Positions 1 to 8,780 of a stretch of DNA of 64,000 bases are shown here, piece by piece. Positions within the stretch are counted from its first letter, which is position 1, and each line of letters starts with the position of its first letter. The stretch comes from Paracoccaceae bacterium (GTDB lineage Bacteria; Pseudomonadota; Alphaproteobacteria; Rhodobacterales; Rhodobacteraceae). The notes under the pieces are model-generated. The model was given only the letters and a program-made list of their open reading frames with translations. It ran no database searches and was not told where the DNA came from. The translations under genes were made by a program, and so were the position numbers. The DNA is taken from NCBI GenBank assembly GCA_016936395.1, contig JAFGXY010000026.1:47575-111574 (forward strand), in the 5' to 3' direction.

Positions 1-594
1 GTCCAGCACCTGCTTGCGGGCGGCGGGCATCGGCGCGCGGCCAGAAAACCGGTCCAGCAGCGCGCGAAAGCGGTGGGGCCGCCAGATATGGCGCAGCAGC
101 GCCTGTTTGCGGCGGTCCGTCGTGGCAAGCCCGCGCACGGCAGCCATCAGAATGCCGATGTCGCCAATGACCGGGCGCAGGTGCAGGCCATTTTCGGCAA
201 GCACCTGATTGATCAATGAAAAAACCAGCGCATCCGACTGTTCGGGCATGTCGCGACGGAAAACCTCGATCCCCGCCTGATGGTATTCCGACGGGCGGTC
301 GCCGGCGCGGTCCTGTTTGCGGAACACCGGGCCGGAATAGGCATAGATCGCGGGCTCGGCCCCGCCCGTCATATGCTGCTGAACCACCGGAACCGTAAAA
401 TCGGGGCGCAGCATCATTTCACCGCGCAGCGGATCGGCGGTGATATAGGCCCGGGCGCGGATATCCTCGCCATACAAATCCAGAAGCGTTTCAGCGGGTT
501 GCAGGATATCGGCCTCGATGCGCGTGGCTCCTTTGGCCACGAACCAATCGGCCAGCCGGTCTGATCTTGCGCGTTCCGGGCCGGGGGTCTGCAT
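1..594 (-). CDS. hisZ: ATP phosphoribosyltransferase regulatory subunit, partial (window edge)
   Basis: HisZ is a catalytically dead paralogue of histidyl-tRNA synthetase that activates the short form of HisG in the first step of histidine biosynthesis. The first 198 codons are present and the 3' end lies beyond base 1. The N-terminus shows the HisS-like class II catalytic fold: an LLDLYGEDIRARAYITAD stretch, then the motif 2 region with LRPDFTVPVVQQH and SGPVFRKQ. The ATG at 592-594 overlaps the hisS stop codon (TGATG), so the two are translationally coupled. Pairing hisS with hisZ is usual in Rhodobacteraceae, where hisG normally follows; hisG would be outside the window. Identification rests on the fold-specific motifs and on this neighbour. 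Confidence 0.9.
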   Translation of the reverse strand, partial: MQTPGPERARSDRLADWFVAKGATRIEADILQPAETLLDLYGEDIRARAYITADPLRGEMMLRPDFTVPVVQQHMTGGAEPAIYAYSGPVFRKQDRAGDRPSEYHQAGIEVFRRDMPEQSDALVFSLINQVLAENGLHLRPVIGDIGILMAAVRGLATTDRRKQALLRHIWRPHRFRALLDRFSGRAPMPAARKQVLD

Positions 595-2219
595 CACTGG
601 CCGCCCAGCATCTGCTGCACCCGCGCTACCAGATCGGCACGGGCGATTTCAACCTGAGCGGGTCGGTCTTTCCATTCCTCCAGCGTGGCGTTCTGGGCGA
701 TCTTTGCACCAAGGATCAGGTCTTTCAGGATGACCGTGCCCTGTTCGGCTTCGTTCCCGCCTTGGATCACCGCCACCGGGCTTGCGCGTTTGTCGGCGTA
801 TTTCAACTGGTTGCCAAAGTTCTTCGGGTTGCCAAGGTAAACCTCGGCGCGAATGCCGGCGCGGCGCAGATCGGCGACCATGCCCATGTAATCGGCCATC
901 CGGTCGCGGTCCATCACCGTCACCACCACCGGGCCCGCGGTATCGGCACCGCTGCGCCCCTTGGCGCGCAGGGCGGCAAGCAGGCGGTCGACGCCGATGG
1001 AGACACCTGTGGCGGGGACAGATTGGCCGGTGAAGCGCTTCACCAGATCATCGTAGCGGCCCCCCCCGGCCACGCTGCCGAATTGCCGCTTGCGGCCCTT
1101 TTCGTCAAGGATTTCAAAGGTGAGTTCGGCCTCAAAGACCGGGCCGGTGTAGTAGCCAAGGCCACGCACCACGCCGGGGTCGATCACGATACGGTCGGGG
1201 CCGTAGCCTTGGGCGGCAAGGAGAGAGGCGATTTCCTCCAACTCTTCGACTCCCTGCAATCCAACTGGTGATGCACCTACAATGGCCCTCAGGTGTTTGA
1301 AGGTCACCGCGTTTCGATAGACCACTGCCTCCTCGTCTGTTGTAAGCGGCTGACCAGTCTTCTCATCAAATGAAAACATGGCGCGTGTGATCCGGCTGGG
1401 CGGACTATCGTCCCCGAAACGCTCGAAAACCAAATTCGCTAGTTCCGCCGCGATGGTGATGTTTGCAGTCATAAACCCCATCACCACCTCGGCCTGCACG
1501 TCCGACAGCCCCGCCCCCTTGGTGAAATCGCCGGATTCATCCTTGCGACCTTCGCCGAGCAAGGCACGCACTCCCTCCACACCCAGACGATCCATCTTGT
1601 CGATCGCGCGCAAGACGATGCCGCGTTCGGTGGAAAAGCGTTCGGGATCAGTGGGATCTAGGACGCCCGCGACCTCCATCACACCATTCAAAACCTTCCG
1701 GTTGTTCACCTTGATCACATAGTCGCCGCGTTCGATCCCTACGGCCTCCAAGGCATCGGCCAGCATCATGCAGATCTCGGCGTCTGCCGCCACCGAGGGC
1801 GCACCTACGGTATCGGCATCGCATTGATAAAACTGCCGAAATCTGCCCGGACCCGGCTTTTCGTTGCGCCAGACCGGGCCCATGGCATAGCGGCGGTAGG
1901 GGCTGGGCAGGTCGTTGCGGTATTGCGCGGCGACGCGGGCCAAGGGGGCGGTCAGGTCATAGCGGAGCGCCAGCCAATCGGCATCTTCGTCCTGCCAAGC
2001 GAAGACGCCTTCATTCGGGCGGTCCACGTCGGGCAGGAATTTTCCAAGCGATTCAACGGTTTCCACCGCGCTGGTTTCCAGTGGGTCAAAGCCGTAGCGG
2101 TGATACACTTCAGCGATCTTGTCCAGCATGGCTTTGCGCTCGGTCACTTCGGCGCCGAAATAATCGCGAAAGCCTTTGGGCGTCTCGGCCCTTGGGCGGC
2201 GGATTTTTGCTTCGGACAT
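594..2219 (-). CDS. hisS: Histidine--tRNA ligase
   Basis: Cytoplasmic class II aminoacyl-tRNA synthetase that charges tRNA-His. Visible signatures are the N-terminal [17 protein letters not shown] segment, motif 2 around [21 protein letters not shown], the HisA-type histidine-binding loop [16 protein letters not shown], and motif 3 [12 protein letters not shown] followed by [15 protein letters not shown]-terminal anticodon-binding domain follows. The start at 2219 gives MSEAKIRRP, the usual alphaproteobacterial N-terminus; an in-frame extension to 2279 has no family support. At 541 aa it is longer than the roughly 420-500 aa common for bacterial HisS. The extra length lies between the insertion domain ([16 protein letters not shown]) and the histidine-binding loop, about bases 1250-1480, where the DNA is clearly less GC-rich than its surroundings. 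It is coupled to hisZ downstream. Confidence 0.97.
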   Translation of the reverse strand: MSEAKIRRPRAETPKGFRDYFGAEVTERKAMLDKIAEVYHRYGFDPLETSAVETVESLGKFLPDVDRPNEGVFAWQDEDADWLALRYDLTAPLARVAAQYRNDLPSPYRRYAMGPVWRNEKPGPGRFRQFYQCDADTVGAPSVAADAEICMMLADALEAVGIERGDYVIKVNNRKVLNGVMEVAGVLDPTDPERFSTERGIVLRAIDKMDRLGVEGVRALLGEGRKDESGDFTKGAGLSDVQAEVVMGFMTANITIAAELANLVFERFGDDSPPSRITRAMFSFDEKTGQPLTTDEEAVVYRNAVTFKHLRAIVGASPVGLQGVEELEEIASLLAAQGYGPDRIVIDPGVVRGLGYYTGPVFEAELTFEILDEKGRKRQFGSVAGGGRYDDLVKRFTGQSVPATGVSIGVDRLLAALRAKGRSGADTAGPVVVTVMDRDRMADYMGMVADLRRAGIRAEVYLGNPKNFGNQLKYADKRASPVAVIQGGNEAEQGTVILKDLILGAKIAQNATLEEWKDRPAQVEIARADLVARVQQMLGGQ

Positions 2220-2361
2220 GGCGGTTGGCCCTTCGATCTGTTGCGCGGTTGCTGTAACCGATGGGCGGCGGGGCGGCAAGCGGTGCGGGGCGTGCGTATC
2301 CTGTGTGCGGCGTGTGTGCAGGCCGTGGTGCAGGCGTGGTCACAGGGAAGGCGGGCAAGCG

Positions 2362-2562
2362 ATGGATCAAGACGACCAGTTGGAAGAGCGGATCGCGCAT
2401 CTGATGCGGGCGGTCGATGACCTGTCGGACGTGGTCGCCGCACAGCGCAAGGAGCTGGACCGGCTGACCCGGCTGGTCGGTCTGCTGGTGGAGCGGGAGG
2501 CCGAGCGCGAGGCGCAGGGGGGTGAAAGCCCGGCCGCAAACCAGAGGCCGCCGCATTGGTAG
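2362..2562 (+). CDS. slyX: SlyX family protein
   Basis: A 66-residue protein of the SlyX family, whose molecular role is unknown. The N-terminal two thirds are a heptad-patterned coiled coil (EERIAHLMRAVDDLSDVVAAQRKELDRL), and the tail ends in the family-typical short aromatic sequence PPHW. The ATG at 2362 follows a purine-rich GGGAAGGCGGG stretch at suitable distance. It is transcribed divergently from hisS and points toward the TusA-like gene 51 bases downstream, so the two may share a transcript. An in-frame extension to 2176 exists but runs into the hisS promoter and lacks the family pattern. Confidence 0.85.
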   Translation: MDQDDQLEERIAHLMRAVDDLSDVVAAQRKELDRLTRLVGLLVEREAEREAQGGESPAANQRPPHW

Positions 2563-2613
2563 GCAGGCTTTGTCAGCATGGACAGGCGGGCCGCGATCCC
2601 CTAAGTCAACTGC

Positions 2614-2853
2614 ATGAAGTGGGATCAAGAGATTGACGCGCTGGGCTTGCTGTGCCCGCTGCCGGTGCTGAAGGCGCGCAAGCGGCTGCTGGCGATGGCA
2701 CCGGGGCAGGTGTTGCGGCTGGTGGCCAGCGATCCGGCCTCGATCCTTGACGTGCCGCATTTTTGCAGCCAGTCGGGGGACACGCTGATCGACAGCCATG
2801 ACGATGGCGACGCGCGGGTGTTCTTCATCCGCAAGGGTCAGCCCAAGGCCTGA
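2614..2853 (+). CDS. tusA: TusA-family sulfurtransferase (sulfur carrier)
   Basis: A 79-residue SirA/TusA/YedF-fold protein. The diagnostic motif LGLLCPLPVLKARKRL is present, with the reactive Cys at residue 14 that carries persulfide sulfur. TusA proteins hand sulfur to tRNA thiolation and, in several proteobacteria, to molybdenum-cofactor enzymes. The latter fits the neighbouring mobA and DUF2478 genes, but the link is inferred from position. The 3' end overlaps the last 16 bases of the convergent gene at 2838-3716. Confidence 0.88.
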   Translation: MKWDQEIDALGLLCPLPVLKARKRLLAMAPGQVLRLVASDPASILDVPHFCSQSGDTLIDSHDDGDARVFFIRKGQPKA

Positions 2854-3716
2854 CGCAACAGGCCGGTGTGGCCTGCACCCAGGATCCAGCCTTCCTCGGA
2901 CAAGGCCGGCGCACTGACGGCCATGATCCGGCCAAGGGCGGCAGCGGGCAGACCTGCCAGCGATTGCGCCAGCAGCCGCACCTGCGCCTGATCAGTGACC
3001 ATGCCGGTGGTGGCGGTCAGGTGGCGCACCTCGGCCGCCAGCAGCGAAGGATAGACCTCGGCCAGCACGACCGGCGCGGTGGCGGGCTGAAACGGCCAGA
3101 CGGCGATCTGGCTGGCAAAGCGGGTGCGCAGCCGGTGCAGCATTGGCAACCCGGTCAGGACCTGCGCCCCCACCGCACCGGCCCCGGCCAGTTGCCACAC
3201 CGGTTTGGGCGCGGCACCCGGCCCGCGCGCCGCCAGATCGGTGGCGCGGTGCAGCGCCAGACCGGGCGGCAGCGCGGGTTTCAGGCGGGGCAGGCCGGGG
3301 ATTTGCTGCTTTTCGCCATTGCCCCAGAACGGCCCATCGCCGGGGAAATGCCGGTTCATCTGGGCGGCGACATGCCGGTAGTTCGTGACATTCGCCTCTG
3401 TATCGGTCACCCGCGCCGCCAGCCAGGCCCAGAGGTTCAGTGCCTGCGGGGTGCCGGTCAGGTGGGCACAAAAGCCGGACGGGGTGCCAAAGGCGAAATC
3501 CGCGCCGATCAGCAGGCGGTGGCCCCGGCCCAGACTGGTGTGAACAAGGTCGCACAGGGCGGCCTCGGCGGCCAGGCGGGTGGGCAGATTGCGGGCGGTC
3601 AGCGTGCGGGCGGTCTGGCTGGGCCCGCATGCCTCGGCCAGCCAGATCGAATCCTTGCCCAGACGCGGCCCCTTGGCGGCGGACCAGTCAAGGATGGCAA
3701 CCCGGTCAAACATCAT
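2838..3716 (-). CDS. Conserved protein of unknown function coupled to mobA
   Basis: A 292-aa soluble protein with no signal peptide. It opens with MMFDRVAILDWSAAKGP, a beta strand ending in Asp-Trp-Ser. This resembles the first strand of RNase H-fold predicted nucleases (DUF429-like), but the match is weak and is my inference. Other conserved-looking stretches are IGADFAFGTPSGFC and FWGNGEKQQIPGLP. Its ATG overlaps the stop of mobA by one base (TGATG), so it is co-translated with a molybdenum-cofactor enzyme. Homologues in related genomes sit at the same place and are often loosely named after molybdopterin guanine dinucleotide synthesis because of that neighbour. No direct functional evidence is visible. 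Confidence 0.8.
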   Translation of the reverse strand: MMFDRVAILDWSAAKGPRLGKDSIWLAEACGPSQTARTLTARNLPTRLAAEAALCDLVHTSLGRGHRLLIGADFAFGTPSGFCAHLTGTPQALNLWAWLAARVTDTEANVTNYRHVAAQMNRHFPGDGPFWGNGEKQQIPGLPRLKPALPPGLALHRATDLAARGPGAAPKPVWQLAGAGAVGAQVLTGLPMLHRLRTRFASQIAVWPFQPATAPVVLAEVYPSLLAAEVRHLTATTGMVTDQAQVRLLAQSLAGLPAAALGRIMAVSAPALSEEGWILGAGHTGLLRQALG

Positions 3717-4327
3717 CCGGCGGTGATCCGGTCCTGGGCTGCCCGCAGGTCACCGGGCGTGTTGATGTTGAAGAACGGGTCGGACGGATCCGCGTCGAAC
3801 ACGGCGGTTGCCGCCGCCTGACTGTCGGCCCAAAGCCCGAGTTTGCGGGTGCCTTGCGCGAGGTCATGGCTCAGATCATGGCGCAGCCTGAGCGGCCAAA
3901 GGCCAAAGGTCGGGTGTTGGCGGACAGGCCCTGAGGGTGAACGGCTGGCCGCGATGCAGATGCCGCCCGGGCCTGCATGGGCCAGCAGCCGGTCAACCAG
4001 ATCGGCCGGGAAATGCGGCGTATCCACCGCGACGGTGACGATCGCGCCGGCATCTTGCTGTGCCGCCCACGCCATTCCCGCCAGCACCCCGGCGAGAGGC
4101 CCGAGATGTCCGGGCAGCGAATCGCTGATCACGGGAAGGCCGAACTGCGCAAAATCCGCCGGATCGCCGTTGGAATTGATCGCCATGCGGCAGACCTGCG
4201 GCCCAAGTCGTGCCAGACAATGATGCATCAGGGTCTTGCCGCCAAGGTCAAGCAGGGCCTTGTCGGCACCGCCCATCCGGGTGGCGCGCCCGCCCGCAAG
4301 GATGATGCCGATCGGGCGATGGGTCAT
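3713..4327 (-). CDS. mobA: Molybdenum cofactor guanylyltransferase
   Basis: MobA transfers GMP from GTP to molybdopterin to make the guanine dinucleotide cofactor used by DMSO-reductase-family enzymes. The 204-aa product begins MTHRPIGIILAGGRATRMGG, containing the nucleotide-binding LAGGxxxRMGG loop, followed by DKALLDLGGKTL. Further signatures are ISDSLPGHLGPLAGVLAG, the Asp-containing VTVAVDTPHFPADLV, and the C-terminal PFFNINTPGDL seen in this family. The start at 4327 places the glycine-rich loop at the N-terminus; longer in-frame extensions upstream overlap the divergent gene at 4419. The downstream gene starts within its stop codon. Confidence 0.95.
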   Translation of the reverse strand: MTHRPIGIILAGGRATRMGGADKALLDLGGKTLMHHCLARLGPQVCRMAINSNGDPADFAQFGLPVISDSLPGHLGPLAGVLAGMAWAAQQDAGAIVTVAVDTPHFPADLVDRLLAHAGPGGICIAASRSPSGPVRQHPTFGLWPLRLRHDLSHDLAQGTRKLGLWADSQAAATAVFDADPSDPFFNINTPGDLRAAQDRITAG

Positions 4328-4418
4328 GGATCGGTGCCTTTGCCGGTTGCCTTGCGCCTGAGGGCCGACGATGTAGGCAGGGCTGCGGGGTTGCAAGCGG
4401 CGAACGCAAGGGGGGAAG

Positions 4419-4925
4419 ATGCTGGGGTTTGTGTCAGCGCCCGAACAGGGTGCCGGTGATCGCTTGTTGGCAGCGGTTGGTGCGCGGTTGCTGGCCCAGG
4501 GGGTTGCGGTGGCCGGCGTGGTGCAGATCAACACCGAGACCGACCCAAGCCGCCCCTGCCAGATGGACCTGCGGCTGTTGCCTTCGGGTGCGACGGTCCG
4601 CATCAGCCAGGATCTTGGTCCCGCGGCCCGGGGGTGTCGGCTGGACCCGTCAGGTCTTGAGACCGCGGTGGCGCAGGTCGAGGCCATGCTGGACAGCGCC
4701 GCCCCGCGCCTGCTGATCCTGAACAAGTTCGGCAAGCACGAAATCGACGGGCGCGGGTTTCGGCCGCTGATCGGCAAGGCGATGATCCTGGGCGTGCCGG
4801 TGCTGACCTCGGTTTCGGCCCGCAACCGCACCGGATTTGCGGCCTTTGCAGAAGGGATCGCCGAGCAGATAGCGCCGTGTGAGACGGACATCCTGAGGTG
4901 GTGCCACGGGGTGATGGGTCTTTAA
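4419..4925 (+). CDS. DUF2478 domain protein
   Basis: A 168-aa protein resembling the DUF2478 family, thought to be related to THEP1-type nucleoside-triphosphatases and often found near molybdenum genes. The N-terminal segment GFVSAPEQGAGDRLLAAV has the shape of a degenerate P-loop. The middle contains ILNKFGKHEIDGRGFRP, where NKFG is a nucleotide-recognition-like element, followed by GVPVLTSVSARN. It is transcribed divergently from mobA with 91 bases between the starts. That position supports a molybdenum-related role, but the actual activity of the family is not established. Confidence 0.75.
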   Translation: MLGFVSAPEQGAGDRLLAAVGARLLAQGVAVAGVVQINTETDPSRPCQMDLRLLPSGATVRISQDLGPAARGCRLDPSGLETAVAQVEAMLDSAAPRLLILNKFGKHEIDGRGFRPLIGKAMILGVPVLTSVSARNRTGFAAFAEGIAEQIAPCETDILRWCHGVMGL

Positions 4926-5127
4926 GACAAAGTGCCTTTGGTGGGTGGCGCGGCCTCAGACCGCGACCCGGCGCGGTGTCTCGTCTTTCAGACGCCTTCG
5001 GGGTGCTGACAGGCGGCAAAAATGCGCGACAGGCGGTGGCCACGACGATAGCGGCGGTCGACAGCGGTTTGCTGTCATGCAGCGGCCAACGGTTTGCGGC
5101 TTGCGCCGTTTGCGCGTGATGCCAGGG

Positions 5128-7284
5128 TCAAGGCGGCGTGGCGACCGGGTCTGACGGCGCCGCGGCCAACAGCGACTGTATTGCTGCGCGCGTGGCGGCG
5201 CTTGCCTCAAGCTGGGCCGCACTGGCCTGCAAAGGCGGCAACGCGCCCGGCGGCACACTGGGGGCAAGGCTGGCCGCGGCGACGGCCCAAGGCGTGTCGG
5301 ACCCTTCGTCGGCATCGGGCCAGCGGCCTTGCCAGCGGTTCAGCCGGTCGGCGGCATCCGTGTTTCCGGCGGCCAGATACAGGGCCGAAGCCTGATCATA
5401 GGCTTGCAAACTCTGGTAGGCCTCGGCCAGCAGATCTGCGGTTTCCGGTGCGGGCAGGGCCGCCAGCGTGCGCAGGGCCGAGCGTGCATCGGCGTTGGCA
5501 AGGTGAACCTGCGCCACGATGCGCAGATCGCTGTCAGGGGCGGCGACCCAGGCAAGTGCCGCATTCGGCAGCCCGGCCCCGACCAGCCGGGCGGCGATGG
5601 CCGCACGCAGGGATTTGCCAAGCCGGGATATGGTCGCCTCGGGTGCGCCGACGGCAACCTCCAACAAAGCTGCATCCGGGCCTTGCGCTGCCAGAACCGA
5701 CCAGACATCGGTTGCAAGATCGGCCGAGCCGGCGGCCTGCTGAAAGGCCGCTGGATAGTTGTCACCCAAGGCGTAGGCATGCGCCAGCGCGCGGCTCAGG
5801 TCAGCCTTGCGCGGCCCCCCCGCCTGTTCGAAGGCAAAGGCTTCGAGGGCGACAAGATCGCTGCCCTCCAGCGGTGTGCGGCTTTGAAACCGTGCCTCGA
5901 CCCGGGCGAGCAAAGCTTCCATCGCGTCCTGGCCGTCCTTGATCTGGTCAAGGGCTGCTTCGGCCTGATCCGGATCGCTGTGGTGCAGCGCCTGACGGGC
6001 GTCAAGCAGGGGTATCGTCGCCGTGTCTGGCATCGCCACCCGGCCCAGGGATTGCTTGACAACCTCGGCGTTTGTGGTGTCGCCGGACCTGAGCAGCGCG
6101 GCATGCAGTCTTGGCCCGAGCAAAAGCCGCAAATGCCCCGGCAAGGCGAGGAAAGACCGGCTGGCCGCCGCGCCGTTGACAGGGGCGTTGGCGCTGCTTT
6201 CGGATCGCGACAGCGCAGCCCAGAGCGCAACGGTGGTGTCGCAACCCTGCATGGACTGGAACGGGTCGTCGGGCGGAGGCGCGCCGTCGATGATGAAGGA
6301 CAGGGCCGTTTCGGCATCACCCGGCATGGCCGCGGTGGGAAAAGCACGCCGGACCGCGCGCGCCTCGGCCCCGAAACCATAGTAAAGATAGGTGCGCGCT
6401 GCGAGGGTGACTTGATCGGCATTCGGAATGTCGAACTCGGCCAGAAGCGCCTGCCTTGCGCGCAACAGATCGGCGTTGGCATCGTCGGTCATGCCCCATC
6501 TGGTCGGGTCCAGCGCATCGTCGCTGGGGCAGATCGCGCCATCGGATGTCAGATCGGCTGCCGGTTGCCCCGGCGCGGCAATGGCGATGCCGGGCAAGCC
6601 TTCCAGCGCGGCGCGGGCCTGTGCGGGTTCGGCCGGAAGCGCACCGGGCTGCGGCCGTGGCCCGGCGACTGGCTGCATCTTGACCACACCCGCGGTCGCA
6701 CCGCGGCCAAGTTCCTCGGCAAGCAGGGATCGGAAGGCGTTTTGATCGACTTCGGCAGCCAGGCGCCGGGCGTCGGCGCGGGGGGTGGGGGGCGCGGCTG
6801 CGGCAGCAGCGGCGCCGTTCAGTGCCAACCAGTCGTAGCGGGCAGATGCCGGACCTGTGAGATTGGCGGTTGCGTCAGGCGGGGTGTTTGCCGCCCCGTC
6901 AAGCCGGGCCTCAAACACTGATTGTGGCGGGGCAGGGCCATCCTTGATGTCGATGACCAGCACATTCGGCGCAAACTCGAACGGGATGGCGTGGCAGTCG
7001 CATCCCAGCGTGATGTCGAGCCCCCCGGTCGCGGCATCGACCGACAAACCCCTGATCCTGTCACGACTGATAAGGTCAAACGCCGAGGCAAGATCATAGC
7101 GGATGGTTTCCAGATCAAAGCGCAGGCCATAGCCGGTCTGTGTTCTGCCAAGCGTCCAGTCTGTCACTGTGGTGCCTTGCAAGACCAGCCTTGTGAACCC
7201 GGCATGGTCGCCCGATCTGACCACGATGTCTTGCGCCTGCACCCCGCTGGCGGCCAGAAGGAACAGCAAGATCAAGCGTTTCAT
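5128..7284 (-). CDS. Large secreted helical-repeat protein of the fliL-motA operon
   Basis: A 718-aa protein with a clear Sec signal peptide (MKRLILLFLLAASGVQAQ), so it acts in the periplasm or at the outer membrane. After the signal comes a beta-rich segment (VRSGDHAGFTRLVLQG, GCDCHAIPFEFAPNVLVIDIKDG) that looks like an AMIN-type domain. A low-complexity linker around residues 165-260 follows, then alpha-helical repeats resembling TPR/SEL1 units to the end (ALAHAYALGDNYPAAFQQA, LLAEAYQSLQAYDQASALYLAAGNT). Its ATG overlaps the motA stop (ATGA), so it is made together with the stator protein. The place corresponds to that of periplasmic MotC-type proteins in rhizobial motor operons. An accessory stator role is inferred; no sequence similarity to MotC is claimed. 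Confidence 0.82.
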   Translation of the reverse strand: MKRLILLFLLAASGVQAQDIVVRSGDHAGFTRLVLQGTTVTDWTLGRTQTGYGLRFDLETIRYDLASAFDLISRDRIRGLSVDAATGGLDITLGCDCHAIPFEFAPNVLVIDIKDGPAPPQSVFEARLDGAANTPPDATANLTGPASARYDWLALNGAAAAAAAPPTPRADARRLAAEVDQNAFRSLLAEELGRGATAGVVKMQPVAGPRPQPGALPAEPAQARAALEGLPGIAIAAPGQPAADLTSDGAICPSDDALDPTRWGMTDDANADLLRARQALLAEFDIPNADQVTLAARTYLYYGFGAEARAVRRAFPTAAMPGDAETALSFIIDGAPPPDDPFQSMQGCDTTVALWAALSRSESSANAPVNGAAASRSFLALPGHLRLLLGPRLHAALLRSGDTTNAEVVKQSLGRVAMPDTATIPLLDARQALHHSDPDQAEAALDQIKDGQDAMEALLARVEARFQSRTPLEGSDLVALEAFAFEQAGGPRKADLSRALAHAYALGDNYPAAFQQAAGSADLATDVWSVLAAQGPDAALLEVAVGAPEATISRLGKSLRAAIAARLVGAGLPNAALAWVAAPDSDLRIVAQVHLANADARSALRTLAALPAPETADLLAEAYQSLQAYDQASALYLAAGNTDAADRLNRWQGRWPDADEGSDTPWAVAAASLAPSVPPGALPPLQASAAQLEASAATRAAIQSLLAAAPSDPVATPP

Positions 7285-8150
7285 GCGGCCTCCTGCTTGA
7301 GGCTGCGCAGCGCCTCTTCCAGATCGCTGAAACTGGGCCGGACGCCGTGCGGCACGTTCTGGCGCCCGACTTCGATACAGATATTGGCCGGGTGGTTGTG
7401 CAGATTTGCGATCAGCACCTCACGGATCAGCTGGTAGAAATGGGCATCATCATCGACGACCGCCTTGACCCGGCTGGCAAAGGGGCCGATCAGGCCATAG
7501 GCCAGAAACACCCCCAGAAAGGTGCCGACCAGCGCGCCGCCGATCATCTTGCCCAAAATCTCGGGCGGTTGGTCAATCGACCCCATGGTCTTGATCACCC
7601 CCAGAACCGCCGCGACAATGCCAAGGGCGGGCAGGGCATCGGCCATGGATTGCAGGGCGTGGCTGGAATGCAAGGCGTGATTCTGGGTGGCTTCCATGCG
7701 CTTGTCGATCACCTCTTCCACCTGATGTGGGTCGTCATAATTCATCGAGGCCGCCCGAAACGTGTCGCAGATCAGGTCAACCGCTTCATGGTCCTTGCGG
7801 ATCTTCGGGTACCGACCGAAAATGGTGGAAGAACCGGGGTTTTCGATATGTTCCTCAAGCCCGACAGGGTTGGCGCGCGACAGCCGGATCAGCTCGAACA
7901 ACAGGCACAGCATGTCGCGATAATCAGACGGTTTCCAATGCGGGCCTTTGAAAACCTTGCCGATATCCTTGGCGGTATGCTTGACCACGCCGATATCGTT
8001 TGAAATCAGGAAGGCGCCGATGGCGGCACCACCGATCATCATCATCTCGAACGGCAGCGATTTCAGGATGATGCCAAGTTTTCCGCCCGCCAGAATGTAG
8101 CCGCCGAACACCATGGCGAAAATCACGCCGATGCCAATAAATCCGAACAT
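7281..8150 (-). CDS. motA: Flagellar motor stator protein MotA
   Basis: Inner-membrane ion-channel subunit of the flagellar stator. The 289-aa product starts MFGFIGIGVIFAMVFGGYI, the first membrane helix. A second helix (FEMMMIGGAAIGAFLISN) follows, then the large cytoplasmic loop with conserved charged residues (VFKGPHWKPSDYRDMLCLLFELIRLSR). The helix 3/4 pair is MADALPALGIVAAVLGVIKTMG and IGGALVGTFLGVFLAYGLIGP, containing the family Pro residues. No motB is adjacent, so its partner must be encoded outside the window. The operon order is fliL, small membrane gene, motE-like, motA, secreted repeat protein. Confidence 0.96.
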   Translation of the reverse strand: MFGFIGIGVIFAMVFGGYILAGGKLGIILKSLPFEMMMIGGAAIGAFLISNDIGVVKHTAKDIGKVFKGPHWKPSDYRDMLCLLFELIRLSRANPVGLEEHIENPGSSTIFGRYPKIRKDHEAVDLICDTFRAASMNYDDPHQVEEVIDKRMEATQNHALHSSHALQSMADALPALGIVAAVLGVIKTMGSIDQPPEILGKMIGGALVGTFLGVFLAYGLIGPFASRVKAVVDDDAHFYQLIREVLIANLHNHPANICIEVGRQNVPHGVRPSFSDLEEALRSLKQEAA

Positions 8151-8210
8151 GGTTCCCTCATCTTCCGTCTGAACAGCAGCGTCGCATCGAACCGTAAAGA
8201 AAGGCTGACC

Positions 8211-8780
8211 TCATTCCCGTGGCGCCAGTGCATTTCGTCCGGCAATCAGCACGCTGATCGTGTAGGCGGTTTCCGACGGCATGCCCGACAGCACGGCAGC
8301 TGCGGCATCGGGGCGCATCCGGGCCAGAAACCCGGCGGCGAATTCGGGGGCCATGGCGGCAAACAGGGCGGCGGCCTCGGCGGGTTTCATCGCCTCATAG
8401 ACCGCGGTCAGACGTGCCAGATCATTTTCTGCGGCACCATCGGCGATGGCGAGGGTCGCGCGCAGGCTGGCCTCGGATGCCTGTAGCTCGGCAAGCCGTT
8501 GGGCCAGCGCCGCATCTGCCAGGGCCAACGCGGCCAGCCGGTCCTGAAGGGCCGCTTCGCGGGCGGTCACGGCGGCATCGCGGGTCTTCAGCGCCTCGGC
8601 CAGGGCGGCGGGCGGTTCGGGGCATTGCAAAGGTCCGCCCCCGCCAGCCACACTGTCTGCAGCCTGCAACGCCATGGCCGCGCCAAGCCCATGGCCAAAC
8701 CGCAACGCCCCGGCCGCGGCCAGGGTCAGCGCAAGGATGGCCAAAGTGCCGCGTCCGGTGGGCAAGCGCAGCCGGGTCAT
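8211..8780 (-). CDS. MotE-like protein (MgtE N-domain)
   Basis: A 189-aa protein with an N-terminal membrane anchor or signal (RGTLAILALTLAAAGALRFG), a coiled coil rich in Ala/Leu/Arg (residues about 65-115), and a C-terminal MgtE intracellular N-domain-like module (LTAVYEAMKPAEAAALFAAM, MRPDAAAAVLSGMPSETAYTI). This layout matches MotE, the periplasmic chaperone of MotC in rhizobia, and FliG-like superhelical repeats in general. The start overlaps the stop of the preceding gene (8777-9148), and motA begins 60 bases beyond its 3' end. Membership of the motor operon is solid; the precise MotE function is inferred. Confidence 0.8.
   Translation of the reverse strand: MTRLRLPTGRGTLAILALTLAAAGALRFGHGLGAAMALQAADSVAGGGGPLQCPEPPAALAEALKTRDAAVTAREAALQDRLAALALADAALAQRLAELQASEASLRATLAIADGAAENDLARLTAVYEAMKPAEAAALFAAMAPEFAAGFLARMRPDAAAAVLSGMPSETAYTISVLIAGRNALAPRE

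Noticed and set aside
2110..2799. 229-codon minus-strand frame across slyX and tusA
   Set aside because: Shadow of two genes with clear family motifs on the plus strand; Arg/Pro/His-rich translation without domain.
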